DNA of 43,269 nt from an uncultured Flavobacteriales bacterium (GTDB lineage Bacteria > Bacteroidota > Bacteroidia > Flavobacteriales > Flavobacteriaceae). Made by a program: the position numbers and the translations under genes. Positions 31,082 to 39,078 of this stretch are shown here, one piece after another. The stretch covers positions 1 through 43,269 of the forward strand of contig CAJXRD010000027.1 of the NCBI GenBank assembly GCA_913058295.1, written 5' to 3'. The stretch's first letter is position 1, and the number at the start of each line of letters is the position of its first letter. The notes beneath the pieces are model-generated. The model was not told the origin of the DNA, searched no databases, and saw nothing but the letters and a program-made list of their open reading frames with translations.

Positions 31082-31957
31082 ATGATGATTAGAAAAATGA
31101 TTTTAGCCTTTACTGTTATAGGCTTAATAGTAAGCTCTTGTAGTAGTGATGATGATAATTCTCCTGCTACTGCAAACTTAACCTTAAACCTTGATGGTTT
31201 AGAAGAGTTAGGAAATGACTTTGTTTATGAAGGATGGATTATCGTTGACGGAAGCCCTGTTTCAACCGGAGTGTTTTCTAGTGTAACTTTTCCACAATCT
31301 TTTACTGTTGATGCTACTCAATTAAATGCAGCTACTACTTTTGTTCTTTCTATTGAACCAGCTGTAGATAGTGATCCAAATCCAGCAGCTACCAAAATTC
31401 TAGTGGGTGATTTCACTGGTGATTCAGCAAGTGTTAATTCCAATGGAATTGTAGGAGATTTTAGTAACTCAACAGGAAAATATATTCTTGCAACACCAAC
31501 AGATACTGACGATACTAATGAAGCAAGTGGAGTTTGGTTTTTAGATAATTCTAGCGGAAGTGCAGTTGCTGGCTTAGATTTACCAACATTAGAAGATGGA
31601 TGGAAATATGAAGGTTGGGCAGTAATAGATGGTCAACCAGTAAGTTCAGGAACTTTTACTTCTATATCTGCTGCTGATGATAACGCTAGTAACTCTCCAT
31701 ACAAAGGTGGTGCTGGAGACGGACCACCATTTCCAGGCGAAGATTATTTGCAAAATGCGCCATCAGGCTTATCATTCCCTACCGATTTAAAAGGAATGAC
31801 TATTGTAATTTCAGTAGAGCCAAGTCCAGATAATAGTACATTACCTTTTACATTTAAACCTTTAGCACACGTGGTACCAGCAAATGCTGAAAATCATTCT
31901 GTATTATCTATGGGAGATGGACCAGTAAAAATACTTACAGGGTCTGTAACTAGATAA
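31082..31957 (+). CDS. Lipoprotein with two RskA C-terminal-like domains
   Basis: The 291-residue protein has a lipoprotein signal (MMIRKMILAFTVIGLIVSSC, Cys at residue 20) followed by an acidic linker SSDDDN. The rest is two related domains: the first has YEGWIIVDGSPVSTGVF and FVLSIEPAVDSDPNPAA, the second KYEGWAVIDGQPVSSGTF and IVISVEPSPDNSTLPF. The pattern (Y-x-x-W-x-V-D-G-x-P-V-S-x-G-x-F, then V-S-I-E-P-x-x-D-x-x-P) is the one I know from the extracytoplasmic C-terminal domain of anti-sigma-K factor RskA. Here the domain is duplicated and on a lipoprotein, without a cytoplasmic anti-sigma domain. Its function is unknown; sensing or binding at the cell surface is a guess. It probably depends on the adjacent Crp-type regulator. 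Confidence 0.75.
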   Translation: MMIRKMILAFTVIGLIVSSCSSDDDNSPATANLTLNLDGLEELGNDFVYEGWIIVDGSPVSTGVFSSVTFPQSFTVDATQLNAATTFVLSIEPAVDSDPNPAATKILVGDFTGDSASVNSNGIVGDFSNSTGKYILATPTDTDDTNEASGVWFLDNSSGSAVAGLDLPTLEDGWKYEGWAVIDGQPVSSGTFTSISAADDNASNSPYKGGAGDGPPFPGEDYLQNAPSGLSFPTDLKGMTIVISVEPSPDNSTLPFTFKPLAHVVPANAENHSVLSMGDGPVKILTGSVTR

Positions 31958-31981
31958 AATTTCTTAATTTTTATTTAAGCA

Positions 31982-32018
31982 AAAGTGCAATGTTTTATTC
32001 ATTAAATCATTGCACTTT
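31982..32018. terminator. Bidirectional terminator between convergent genes
   Basis: AAAGTGCAATG at 31982-31992 pairs with its complement at 32008-32018 around a 15-nt loop in which TTTA/TAAA can add pairs. It lies between the RskA-like lipoprotein gene and the convergent Lrp gene. No long T run follows, but the arm ends in TTT. Confidence 0.6.
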
Positions 32019-32022
32019 AAAT

Positions 32023-32472
32023 TTATAATATTTTGTTCTTTTTTACTGGAGAATTTCTAGTTACATCCGATAAAACAATTTGTGTTTTTGTTTCACCATA
32101 ATTTATTAATTGATCAATAAAGGTTTCTAAATGATTTTGATTTTTCAAAACGACTTCTAAAACAATATTTTCATTCCCTGTGATTCGATAACAATTTAGC
32201 ACCTCATCATATTTTTTTACCATTTGTAAAAAGGGTTTTAGCTTCCCCATAAATGCCCGCAGAGTGATAATTGCTTTAAACTGATAACCTACATCAAAAG
32301 GAGAAACCATAGCATGGTATCCTGAAATAATACCAATATCCTCCATTTTTTTAATTCGTTCTGAAACAGCCGGAGAACTAATGCCAACTTTCCTTCCTAT
32401 TTCCACATTAGATTGCCTTGCGTTTTCTTGAAGACAATGCAATATTTTCCAATTTAAGACATCTAAAGCCAT
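32023..32472 (-). CDS. Lrp/AsnC family transcriptional regulator
   Basis: This 149-residue protein has the N-terminal HTH of the family (LDVLNWKILHCLQENARQ, then IGRKVGISSPAVSERIKKMED) and the RAM/AsnC ligand-binding domain (about residues 65-140: FKAIITLRAFMGKLKPFLQ, CYRITGNENIVLEVV and THQIV-like strand at IVLSDV). Proteins of this type sense amino acids and form octamers. Start ATG 32470-32472; it is divergent from the gene at 32603 and convergent with the RskA-like lipoprotein. Regulon is unknown; a -7 box at 32511-32518 would give a leader of about 32 nt. Confidence 0.92.
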   Translation of the reverse strand: MALDVLNWKILHCLQENARQSNVEIGRKVGISSPAVSERIKKMEDIGIISGYHAMVSPFDVGYQFKAIITLRAFMGKLKPFLQMVKKYDEVLNCYRITGNENIVLEVVLKNQNHLETFIDQLINYGETKTQIVLSDVTRNSPVKKNKIL

Positions 32473-32510
32473 ATTAAAGATTTTAACTGTTAATACATTA
32501 AATAATAAGG

Positions 32511-32518
32511 CAAATATA
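32511..32518 (-). promoter_or_regulatory. -7 box of the Lrp gene
   Basis: The minus strand reads TATATTTG, a full TAnnTTTG match. Confidence 0.6.
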
Positions 32519-32563
32519 TGTTATCACCTTAACTTCTAAAGCATAATTTTGATTTTTGTGGTT

Positions 32564-32571
32564 TAACTTTG
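32564..32571 (+). promoter_or_regulatory. -7 box of the gene at 32603
   Basis: TAACTTTG matches TAnnTTTG and predicts transcription from about 32578, giving a leader of about 25 nt. It is the divergent partner of the Lrp promoter. Confidence 0.6.
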
Positions 32572-32602
32572 TAGAAATCTCCAATCGCCCTTAATAAGCA
32601 TA

Positions 32603-32998
32603 ATGAATAACAAGTTAAATAATAGTTTACCCTTATCGCCTATCCATAGAAAGGCTCAGGAGATATTTACGCTTTCTAGCCATATTTCTAAATACTTGGC
32701 TCAAGACTTAGCTACTTCAAATTCTAATGGCTATGAGGATCCAAATATTTATTTTACTGGAGACATTGTACAACAATCTATTTCTTTAGCTCCTGAAATT
32801 GAAAAAGCAGAAAGTAAAACTTTTTCTGAAGAGAAACACAAACATGTTTTATCTCTATCTCATCTTACTAATGTATTATATAAAAATTGTGAGCGTCTAG
32901 AAAAAACTTCTAGTAATGGAAAAGAGTTTTTACCACTACTTCGAAATGAACTAAAAAAGTTTAAAAAATTACAACATACCTGGATGTTGACTTTATAA
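32603..32998 (+). CDS. Unknown helical protein
   Basis: The 131-residue soluble protein has no signal peptide or membrane segment. It is largely helical, with an N-terminal SPIHRKAQEIFTLSSHISKYLA, a middle GDIVQQSISLAPEIEKAE and a basic tail (LRNELKKFKKLQHTWMLTL). I do not recognise a family. The promoter TAACTTTG at 32564 supports a real gene, and its divergent position to the Lrp regulator suggests shared control. It ends 3 bp before the convergent SigZ-like gene. Confidence 0.65.
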   Translation: MNNKLNNSLPLSPIHRKAQEIFTLSSHISKYLAQDLATSNSNGYEDPNIYFTGDIVQQSISLAPEIEKAESKTFSEEKHKHVLSLSHLTNVLYKNCERLEKTSSNGKEFLPLLRNELKKFKKLQHTWMLTL

Positions 32999-33001
32999 TT
33001 C

Positions 33002-33541
33002 CTAGGTACAAACTTTACAATCTTTTTTATCCTTAATTTCACCTACTAGATGACCTCTGTCGTTGATCTTAAAATCACAACACTTAATATAACCTTCCTG
33101 TATTAATATTCTAGCTCGCTGTATTCTTGATTTTAGAGTAGGAAGTTTCAATTTAAGTTGAATGGCAGCTTCAGATTGTTTCAATCCCTTTATATCGGAA
33201 AGGAATAAAGGGTCTCTATATTTTTTAGGAAGTGTTTTGAGTATGCCATATAAACAATCCTTTTCATCATGACCTGAAGGGTCTTCTTCTGTTAGAACTT
33301 CATTATCATAATGCTCAACTGATGTCTTTCGATCTCTGAAGTAATCTAAAACAGTATACCTTGCGATGGTAAAAACCCATGACTTGAGTTTCTCTTGTTG
33401 TTGGAGAGTATGTAATTTAGTATGTACTTTTATAAAAGTTTCCTGTAATAAATCGTAGGTAACTTGTTCGTCTTTTACTTTTGAATAGATGAAACTTTTA
33501 ATGTCTTTATGATATTTAGTCCAAACCTCCTGTGTACCCAT
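33002..33541 (-). CDS. SigZ-like ECF RNA polymerase sigma factor with Cys-rich C-terminal tail
   Basis: The 179-residue protein has region 2 (QEVWTKYHKDIKSFIYSK and LLQETFIKVHTKLHTL; KSWVFTIARYTVLDYFRDRK is the -10 recognition helix) and region 4 (LPKKYRDPLFLSDIKGLKQSEAAIQLKLKLPTLKSRIQRAR, as two neighbouring helices around residues 110-150). The pattern is that of SigZ-type ECF factors. Past region 4 is a tail with four Cys: KCCDF and, 22 residues later, DCKVC, which could bind a metal or form a redox switch. No anti-sigma factor gene is adjacent. Upstream on the same strand lies the gene of an 11-cysteine peptide with a possible ECF-type promoter. Start ATG 33539-33541. Confidence 0.87.
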   Translation of the reverse strand: MGTQEVWTKYHKDIKSFIYSKVKDEQVTYDLLQETFIKVHTKLHTLQQQEKLKSWVFTIARYTVLDYFRDRKTSVEHYDNEVLTEEDPSGHDEKDCLYGILKTLPKKYRDPLFLSDIKGLKQSEAAIQLKLKLPTLKSRIQRARILIQEGYIKCCDFKINDRGHLVGEIKDKKDCKVCT

Positions 33542-33553
33542 TTCAATTAATTT

Positions 33554-33595
33554 AAGTGCAAATGACTTTCCTTTTTTTGAAAATCATTTGCACTT
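33554..33595 (-). terminator. Hairpin between the Cys-rich peptide and the sigma gene
   Basis: AAGTGCAAATGA at 33554-33565 pairs with its complement at 33584-33595, and an inner TTTC/GAAA can extend the stem. On the minus strand it would reduce, not necessarily stop, transcription into the sigma gene because the bases after it (AAATTAATTG) are not T-rich. Confidence 0.55.
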
Positions 33596-33613
33596 TATTA
33601 GTCTAATTTTCAA

Positions 33614-33715
33614 TTAACAATTACAGCCATTACAAGTACAGTTTTCACAAGTACAATCCTGGCATTTTCCGTTGGTACATTTTTCACATGTACAAGTACA
33701 TTCTTTATTTTCCAT
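33614..33715 (-). CDS. 33-residue Cys-rich metallothionein-like peptide
   Basis: Reading from ATG 33713-33715 to TAA 33614-33616 gives 33 residues, 11 of them Cys, at positions 6, 8, 10, 13, 18, 21, 23, 26, 28, 31 and 33. Many are in C-x-C or C-x-x-C spacing (CTCTCEKC, CQDCTCENCTC), and there are no aromatic or large hydrophobic residues; the rest is Lys, Glu, Asn, Thr and Gly. This composition matches a metallothionein-like metal-binding peptide, although no known family was recognised. The gene lies on the same strand as, and 72 bp upstream of, the SigZ-like factor, which also has a Cys tail. Upstream elements TGCATC and CGTCTA with a 16-bp spacer resemble an ECF promoter. It is too short for ordinary gene calling but its composition is very unlikely by chance. 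Confidence 0.75.
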   Translation of the reverse strand: MENKECTCTCEKCTNGKCQDCTCENCTCNGCNC

Positions 33716-33742
33716 AATAGTATTGTTTTAAATTATATACAA

Positions 33743-33770
33743 TAGACGGAGAACATCATAAAAAGATGCA
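33743..33770 (-). promoter_or_regulatory. Candidate ECF sigma promoter of the Cys-rich peptide gene
   Basis: On the minus strand TGCATC (33765-33770) is followed after 16 bp by CGTCTA (33743-33748). The 16-bp spacer and CGTC -10 core are typical of ECF promoters; the -35 lacks the usual AAC. A start near 33736 leaves a leader of about 21 nt. No TAnnTTTG is seen nearby. Confidence 0.45.
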
Positions 33771-33840
33771 AAATAAATGTATTATTTTTTTACCTTTTTG
33801 ATAAATTAAGTATAGGTTATCACAGAACCTCAGGATATAA

Positions 33841-34025
33841 TTCAATGCCTTAACAGCACTTCGATACTTCGACTAAGCTCAGCACAACGCACTGCTCAGT
33901 GTAAGCGATTCACACAATTTCAAAAGTGAAATTGGTTCTCTGAAAAAACTTCAATGCTTCAACAACACTTCGGCAGGCTCAGTGTAAGCGATTCACACAA
34001 TTTCAAAAGTGAAATTGGTTCTCTG
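33841..34025. repeat. Two-copy direct repeat downstream of icmF, with internal hairpins
   Basis: The 311-bp gap 33716-34026 contains, besides the Cys peptide promoter, two units at 33841-33942 and 33950-34025. They share a perfect 49-bp segment at 33894-33942 and 33977-34025 (starting GCTCAGTGTAAGCG and ending GAAATTGGTTCTCTG), and each begins with a similar TTCAATGC-type lead. Within the 49 bp, CAATTTC and GAAATTG form a 7-bp stem. In the second copy an outer GTAAGC (33984-33989)/GCTTAC (34025-34030) pair encloses it and includes the icmF stop codon, so it may act as the icmF terminator. The extra piece CTTCGACTAAGCTCAGCAC in copy one looks like the CTTCGACT-type dispersed repeat seen in Flavobacteriaceae. 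Confidence 0.85.
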
Positions 34026-34026
34026 C

Positions 34027-37000
34027 TTACATATTTCTTCTATACTGACCGCCAACTTCAAATAAAGCACTTGTAATTTGTCCAAGTGTACAATGTTTAC
34101 AAACTTCCATTAAAGCCTCAAAAATATTCTCATTATTAATAGCCTTTTGCTGTAACTCTATTAATAGTTCTCCTTTTTCCTTTTTTGAAGTAGAATGAAG
34201 GTTTTCTATCACTTTAATTTGATATTCTTTTTCTTCATCTGTAGCTCTAATCACTTCCCCTGGTATTACTGTTGGAGAACCTTTACTACTTAAGAATGTA
34301 TTCACACCAATAATTGGAAATTCTCCATTATGCTTTAAAGTTTCATAATACAAACTCTCTTCCTGTATCATACTTCTTTGATACATCGTTTCCATAGCTC
34401 CAAGAACACCACCTCTTTCTGTGATTCTATCAAACTCTGTAAGTACAGCTTCCTCTACTAAATCGGTAAGCTCTTCTATGATAAAAGACCCTTGTATTGG
34501 ATTCTCATTTTTAGTTAAGCCTAACTCTTTATTAATAATTAACTGTATCGCCATTGCTCTACGTACACTTTCTTCAGTAGGCGTTGTTATCGCTTCATCG
34601 TATGCATTGGTATGCAATGAATTACAATTATCATTTATAGCGTATAATGCTTGAAGTGTAGTTCTTATATCATTAAAATCAATTTCCTGAGCATGTAAAG
34701 ATCGTCCTGAAGTTTGTATGTGATATTTCAACATTTGCGCTCTAGGATTTGCTCCATACTTATTCTTTAAAGCTTTTGCCCATATTTTACGAGCAACACG
34801 GCCAATTACTGAATATTCAGGGTCGATTCCATTACTAAAGAAGAAAGATAAATTAGGGCCAAATTTATTAATGTCCATTCCTCTAGAAAGATAATATTCT
34901 ACATAGGTAAATCCGTTTGCCAATGTAAATGCCAACTGCGTTATTGGATTAGCTCCTGCCTCAGCAATATGGTATCCAGAAATGGAAACCGAATAAAAAT
35001 TACGGACTTCCTTTTCAATAAAATACTCTTGCACATCTCCCATAAGACGAAGTGCAAATTCAGTAGAAAAAATACAAGTATTTTGTGCTTGATCTTCTTT
35101 TAAGATATCCGCTTGAACAGTTCCACGAACCTGTTTTAAAGTATCGTATTTTATAGCATTATAAATATCTGCTGGTAAAACCTCATCACCAGTTACTCCC
35201 AACAACATCAATCCTAATCCCTCATTTCCCTTTGGAATAGCACCTTGATATTTAGGTCGCTCTACCCCTTTTTCTTTATAAATCTTAGCTATTTTATTTT
35301 CAACTTCAGATTCAAGGCTATTTTCTTTAATATATTTTTCACAATTCTGATCGATTGCAGCGTTCATAAAATAGCCCAATAGCATTGGTGCTGGGCCATT
35401 TATTGTCATACTCACTGAAGTTAAAGGGTGACTTAAATCGAATCCTGAATATAATTTTTTAGCATCGTCTAAACAACAGATAGAAACCCCAGCATTTCCA
35501 ATTTTACCATAAATATCTGGACGTATATCTGGATCGTTTCCATAAAGAGTTACACTATCGAAAGCTGTAGAAAGTCTTTTTGCCGGCATTCCTAAACTTA
35601 CGTAATGAAACCTTCTATTGGTTCGTTCTGGTCCACCTTCACCTGCAAACATACGTGTTGGATCTTCTCCTGTTCGCTTAAAAGGATATAAACCTGAAGC
35701 AAAAGGAAATTCTCCCGGAACATTTTCTTGTAAAACCCAACGTAAAATTTCACCCCAAGCTTGGTATTTTGGTAAGGCTACTTTTGGAATTTGAAGGTGA
35801 GAAAGAGACTCAGTATGTGTTTCAATTTGGATCTCTTTATCCCGTACTTTAAAACTATAAATTGGTTCTTTATATCGTTTTACTTTTTCAGACCAACCCA
35901 ATATCACTTCCCAATTATAAGGGTCCAAGTTTAATTTTACGCGATCAAATTCAGAAATTAACAACTTTATAAAATCTTTATTTTTCTCTGTAGCTACATT
36001 ATTAATAGAGCTATCAATCCCAGCTTTATCAAATTCTACTGCAGTATTTGCAACCGAGCTTAAAGTCTTATAAATCCCATATAATTTTTGAGCAACTTCA
36101 ACTTGCGTATCTACTGTTTTATCATAACCTCTGTTATTTTCTGAAATCTCTGAAAGGTAACGTACTCTCGCTGGTGGAATTACAAATATCTTTTCAGACA
36201 TCTCATCTGTAATCTGGTAACTAGAATTTAAATCGGAATTAGTATTTTCAACAAGTTTGTCCATGATAGACTTATACAACTTGTTCATTCCTGGATCATT
36301 GAATTGTGAAGCTATAGTCCCATATACAGGCAGATCTGCTTGGGGAGTGTCCCATAAATTATTATTACGCATGTATTGTTTTTTTACATCGCGTAAAGCA
36401 TCTAAAGAACCTCTTTTATCAAATTTATTTATCGCAACTAGATCTGCAAAATCTAGCATATCAATCTTCTCTAATTGTGTAGCTGCTCCAAACTCTGGAG
36501 TCATAACATATAAAGACACATCGCTATGCTCAATAATTTCGGTATCACTTTGACCTATACCAGAAGTTTCTAAAATAATAATATCGTATTGAGCTGCTTT
36601 TAATACTTCAATGGCTTCTGAAACGTATTTTGACAAAGCTAAATTACTTTGACGAGTTGCTAAACTTCGCATATAAACTCTAGGAGAATTGATAGCATTC
36701 ATACGAATACGATCTCCTAATAAAGCGCCACCTGTTTTTCTTTTGGATGGATCTACAGATACAATACCAATAGTTTTTTCAGGAAAATCTATTAAAAACC
36801 TTCTTACCAATTCATCTACTAAAGAAGATTTTCCTGCTCCTCCAGTTCCAGTAATTCCAAGTACAGGAGTTTTTGAATTTTTATTTATTTGATGGATTGC
36901 TTCCAGAGTTTCTTTGGCTACTTCAGGAAAATTCTCAGCAGAAGAAATTACTCTAGCAATTGCTCCTGGTTTTTTTTCTGAAAGTAATTCTAGTTCCCCG

Positions 37001-37455
37001 TTTAAAACCTCACCAATTGCATAATCAGATCTTTTCACCAAGTCATTTATCATTCCTTGCAATCCTAATTCTCTTCCATCGTCTGGTGAATAGATACGAG
37101 TAATACCATAATCTTGTAATTCTTTAATTTCAGAAGGTAGGATTACACCGCCTCCACCGCCAAATATCTTAATATGTTCTGCACCTCTTTCCTTAAGCAA
37201 ATCATACATAAACTTAAAATACTCGTTATGCCCTCCCTGATATGAAGTTAAAGCAATAGCATTAGCATCTTCTTGTATAGCAGTATTAACCACCTCTTCC
37301 ACACTTCGATCATGTCCCAAATGAATTACCTCTACACCTGTTGACTGAATAATACGACGCATAATGTTAATCGCTGCATCATGACCATCAAATAATGCTG
37401 CTGCGGTTACAATTCTTACTTTATTTTTAGGTTGGTAAGGAGGTGTTTGTTGCAT
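34027..37455 (-). CDS. icmF: Fused isobutyryl-CoA mutase IcmF
   Basis: IcmF interconverts isobutyryl-CoA and n-butyryl-CoA (and pivalyl/isovaleryl-CoA in some members) with adenosylcobalamin. The 1142-residue chain joins three parts in the family order: a B12-binding domain (about residues 10-140, with the cobalt-ligand His 25 in FDGHDAAIN), a MeaB-like G-domain (P-loop [13 protein letters not shown] at 200-212, [32 protein letters not shown]) and the C-terminal TIM-barrel mutase ([20 protein letters not shown] and so on). The full length is normal, with no frameshift. A -7 box lies at 37482-37489. Substrate choice depends on two active-site residues which I could not align with confidence. 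The nearby TroA/BtuF-like gene at 38305 may relate to cobalamin or metal supply, as a guess. Confidence 0.95.
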   Translation of the reverse strand: MQQTPPYQPKNKVRIVTAAALFDGHDAAINIMRRIIQSTGVEVIHLGHDRSVEEVVNTAIQEDANAIALTSYQGGHNEYFKFMYDLLKERGAEHIKIFGGGGGVILPSEIKELQDYGITRIYSPDDGRELGLQGMINDLVKRSDYAIGEVLNGELELLSEKKPGAIARVISSAENFPEVAKETLEAIHQINKNSKTPVLGITGTGGAGKSSLVDELVRRFLIDFPEKTIGIVSVDPSKRKTGGALLGDRIRMNAINSPRVYMRSLATRQSNLALSKYVSEAIEVLKAAQYDIIILETSGIGQSDTEIIEHSDVSLYVMTPEFGAATQLEKIDMLDFADLVAINKFDKRGSLDALRDVKKQYMRNNNLWDTPQADLPVYGTIASQFNDPGMNKLYKSIMDKLVENTNSDLNSSYQITDEMSEKIFVIPPARVRYLSEISENNRGYDKTVDTQVEVAQKLYGIYKTLSSVANTAVEFDKAGIDSSINNVATEKNKDFIKLLISEFDRVKLNLDPYNWEVILGWSEKVKRYKEPIYSFKVRDKEIQIETHTESLSHLQIPKVALPKYQAWGEILRWVLQENVPGEFPFASGLYPFKRTGEDPTRMFAGEGGPERTNRRFHYVSLGMPAKRLSTAFDSVTLYGNDPDIRPDIYGKIGNAGVSICCLDDAKKLYSGFDLSHPLTSVSMTINGPAPMLLGYFMNAAIDQNCEKYIKENSLESEVENKIAKIYKEKGVERPKYQGAIPKGNEGLGLMLLGVTGDEVLPADIYNAIKYDTLKQVRGTVQADILKEDQAQNTCIFSTEFALRLMGDVQEYFIEKEVRNFYSVSISGYHIAEAGANPITQLAFTLANGFTYVEYYLSRGMDINKFGPNLSFFFSNGIDPEYSVIGRVARKIWAKALKNKYGANPRAQMLKYHIQTSGRSLHAQEIDFNDIRTTLQALYAINDNCNSLHTNAYDEAITTPTEESVRRAMAIQLIINKELGLTKNENPIQGSFIIEELTDLVEEAVLTEFDRITERGGVLGAMETMYQRSMIQEESLYYETLKHNGEFPIIGVNTFLSSKGSPTVIPGEVIRATDEEKEYQIKVIENLHSTSKKEKGELLIELQQKAINNENIFEALMEVCKHCTLGQITSALFEVGGQYRRNM

Positions 37456-37481
37456 GGAATCTATTTATTGTTTATCGGCTG

Positions 37482-37489
37482 CAAATTTA
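37482..37489 (-). promoter_or_regulatory. -7 box of icmF
   Basis: The minus strand reads TAAATTTG, a full TAnnTTTG match, with a leader of about 20 nt. I see no cobalamin riboswitch in the 121-bp gap upstream of icmF. Confidence 0.6.
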
Positions 37490-37571
37490 CGAAAAACAGC
37501 GTACATAATAAGAGTCAATTTTTTATTGTAGGATATTAAATTCAATTCAATTATTTGTCTAAAAAAAATCA

Positions 37572-37579
37572 CACCTTTG
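37572..37579 (+). promoter_or_regulatory. Near-consensus -7 box of the DUF4197 gene
   Basis: CACCTTTG differs from TAnnTTTG by one base; TTTG at 37554-37557 lies 14 bp upstream. A TTG at 37577 inside it is in frame with the downstream gene but is not a plausible start. Confidence 0.4.
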
Positions 37580-37600
37580 CAGCACCTTAAAACCTTTACT

Positions 37601-38308
37601 ATGTCTTTTAAAAAGCTAATTCTAATTTTTATTTCTTTTATCACTTTTTCTTGTGCAGAATTACAAAGTGTGGTCGACTCACTTCCTACCGAAACTACTA
37701 ATGGAACACTTGATATTGCAGGTGGTTTACGTCAAGCCTTAGACATGGGAATCGATAAACAAGTAAGTAAGTTAACTCAGAAAGATGGTTTTTATAAAAA
37801 TGATCTCGTTAAAATTTTAATGCCAGAAGAATTACAAAAAGTAGATGAAGCATTGCGGAAAATTGGATTGGGTAATCTTGCCGATGAAGGAATAAAAGCG
37901 CTAAACCGTGCAGCTGAAGATGCAGTAAAAGAAGCTACTCCTATATTTATTGATGCGGTAAAAGACATCACTTTTTCGGATGCTAAAAACATATTATTAG
38001 GTAATGATAAAGCTGCTACTAATTACTTGCAAAACAAAACAAATACTGCTTTATACGGAAAATTTAACCCAGTTATTAAAAGTTCATTTTCTAAAGTTGG
38101 TGCAGATCAAATTTGGTCAAATATTATATCTAAATACAATACCATTCCTTTTGTAAATAAGGTAAATCCAGATTTAACAGATTACGTTACAACCGAAGCA
38201 TTAAAGGGAGTTTATAAAATGATTGCTGTGGAGGAAAAGAATATTAGATCTAATGTAAATTCTCGTACCACCACACTCCTACAACAAGTATTTGCAATGC
38301 AAGATTAA
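37601..38308 (+). CDS. DUF4197 family lipoprotein
   Basis: The 235-residue protein starts at ATG 37601 with a lipoprotein signal (MSFKKLILIFISFITFSC, Cys at about residue 18). Typical DUF4197 features follow: GGLRQALDMGIDKQVSKL, YKNDLVKILMPEELQKV, KEATPIFIDAVKDITFSDAK and the conserved ILLGNDKAATNYL and C-terminal LTDYVTTEALKGVYKMIAVEEK. It is mostly helical. The family is widespread in Bacteroidota and Proteobacteria with no known function. The frame is open upstream to TTG 37577, inside the promoter box. The last 4 bp overlap the convergent TroA/BtuF-like gene. Confidence 0.88.
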   Translation: MSFKKLILIFISFITFSCAELQSVVDSLPTETTNGTLDIAGGLRQALDMGIDKQVSKLTQKDGFYKNDLVKILMPEELQKVDEALRKIGLGNLADEGIKALNRAAEDAVKEATPIFIDAVKDITFSDAKNILLGNDKAATNYLQNKTNTALYGKFNPVIKSSFSKVGADQIWSNIISKYNTIPFVNKVNPDLTDYVTTEALKGVYKMIAVEEKNIRSNVNSRTTTLLQQVFAMQD

Positions 38309-39078
38309 TGTAATTTTTTAAAGTAGCTAAAGGCATCTTTAAGTCTTGAACCATACCAACTAAAATATTCTCCGTCTACCAAAACAACTTCTTTTCCTGT
38401 TGCTTTTTGAAGATCTTCTATATGTTTTTCTTTAAAAGGAAATGGCTCTGAAGAAAGCAGAATTTTATCTGCAGTTTTTAAATCATTCAGAGTTACCTCT
38501 GGATATCTAGACTCCGAATCATTATCAATATTCTCAAAATTATTAAGAGATAATAGATTATTGATAAAGGTTTGTCTTCCCACCATCATATATGGATTTT
38601 TCCAGATAAGGTAAGCAACTTTATAGCTTGGCTTTGATTTTAAAAATGTTTCAAAATCTTTCTTTTCGGAAGAAATTTCATCTACTAAAGCTTTTGCTTT
38701 TTCTGAAACATCAAATAATATTCCCAATAACAAAATCATATCAAGAGCATCGTCAATAGTATAGATATCGCTTAGCCATACAGGAGCTATTTTCTCTAAC
38801 TCTTGCACCATTTCTAGAGTATTCTCCTCTTTATTACAAATGATAATGTCTGGCTGAAGTGCTTTAATTTTTTCGAAATGAACTTGCTTTGTCCCTCCGA
38901 CTACAGATACATCTTTTCGGATATTCGTTGGATGAACACAAAACTTCGTCACACCAACGATGTATTTTTCGAGTCCTAAATCCACTAATAATTCCGTTTG
39001 AGAGGGAACTAAGGATACAATTCGTTTAGGGCGATTAGGAAAATCTAAGCTTCTATTCAGTTGGTCTTTACAAACCAT
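38305..39078 (-). CDS. TroA/BtuF-like helical-backbone metal receptor without signal peptide
   Basis: The 257-residue protein resembles cobalamin- and siderophore-binding periplasmic proteins (BtuF/FepB class): [20 protein letters not shown] at about residues 17-36, [31 protein letters not shown] and [14 protein letters not shown], then [16 protein letters not shown]. Unlike true binding proteins it starts [17 protein letters not shown], with no signal peptide or lipobox, so it would stay in the cytoplasm if the start is right. Its ATG (39076-39078) overlaps the pyrF stop by 11 bp, and no ABC permease or ATPase is nearby. A cytoplasmic cobalamin- or corrinoid-binding role is a guess supported only by the nearby icmF. 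Confidence 0.8.
   Translation of the reverse strand: MVCKDQLNRSLDFPNRPKRIVSLVPSQTELLVDLGLEKYIVGVTKFCVHPTNIRKDVSVVGGTKQVHFEKIKALQPDIIICNKEENTLEMVQELEKIAPVWLSDIYTIDDALDMILLLGILFDVSEKAKALVDEISSEKKDFETFLKSKPSYKVAYLIWKNPYMMVGRQTFINNLLSLNNFENIDNDSESRYPEVTLNDLKTADKILLSSEPFPFKEKHIEDLQKATGKEVVLVDGEYFSWYGSRLKDAFSYFKKLH

Noticed and set aside
34027-37455. Plus-strand ORFs inside icmF (60-100 residues)
   Set aside because: They are antisense shadows of a long conserved gene; none has a recognisable domain.
37456-37600. Cobalamin riboswitch upstream of icmF
   Set aside because: The 121-bp region shows a promoter box close to the start and no B12-box-like conserved core; the space is too short for a full cobalamin riboswitch.
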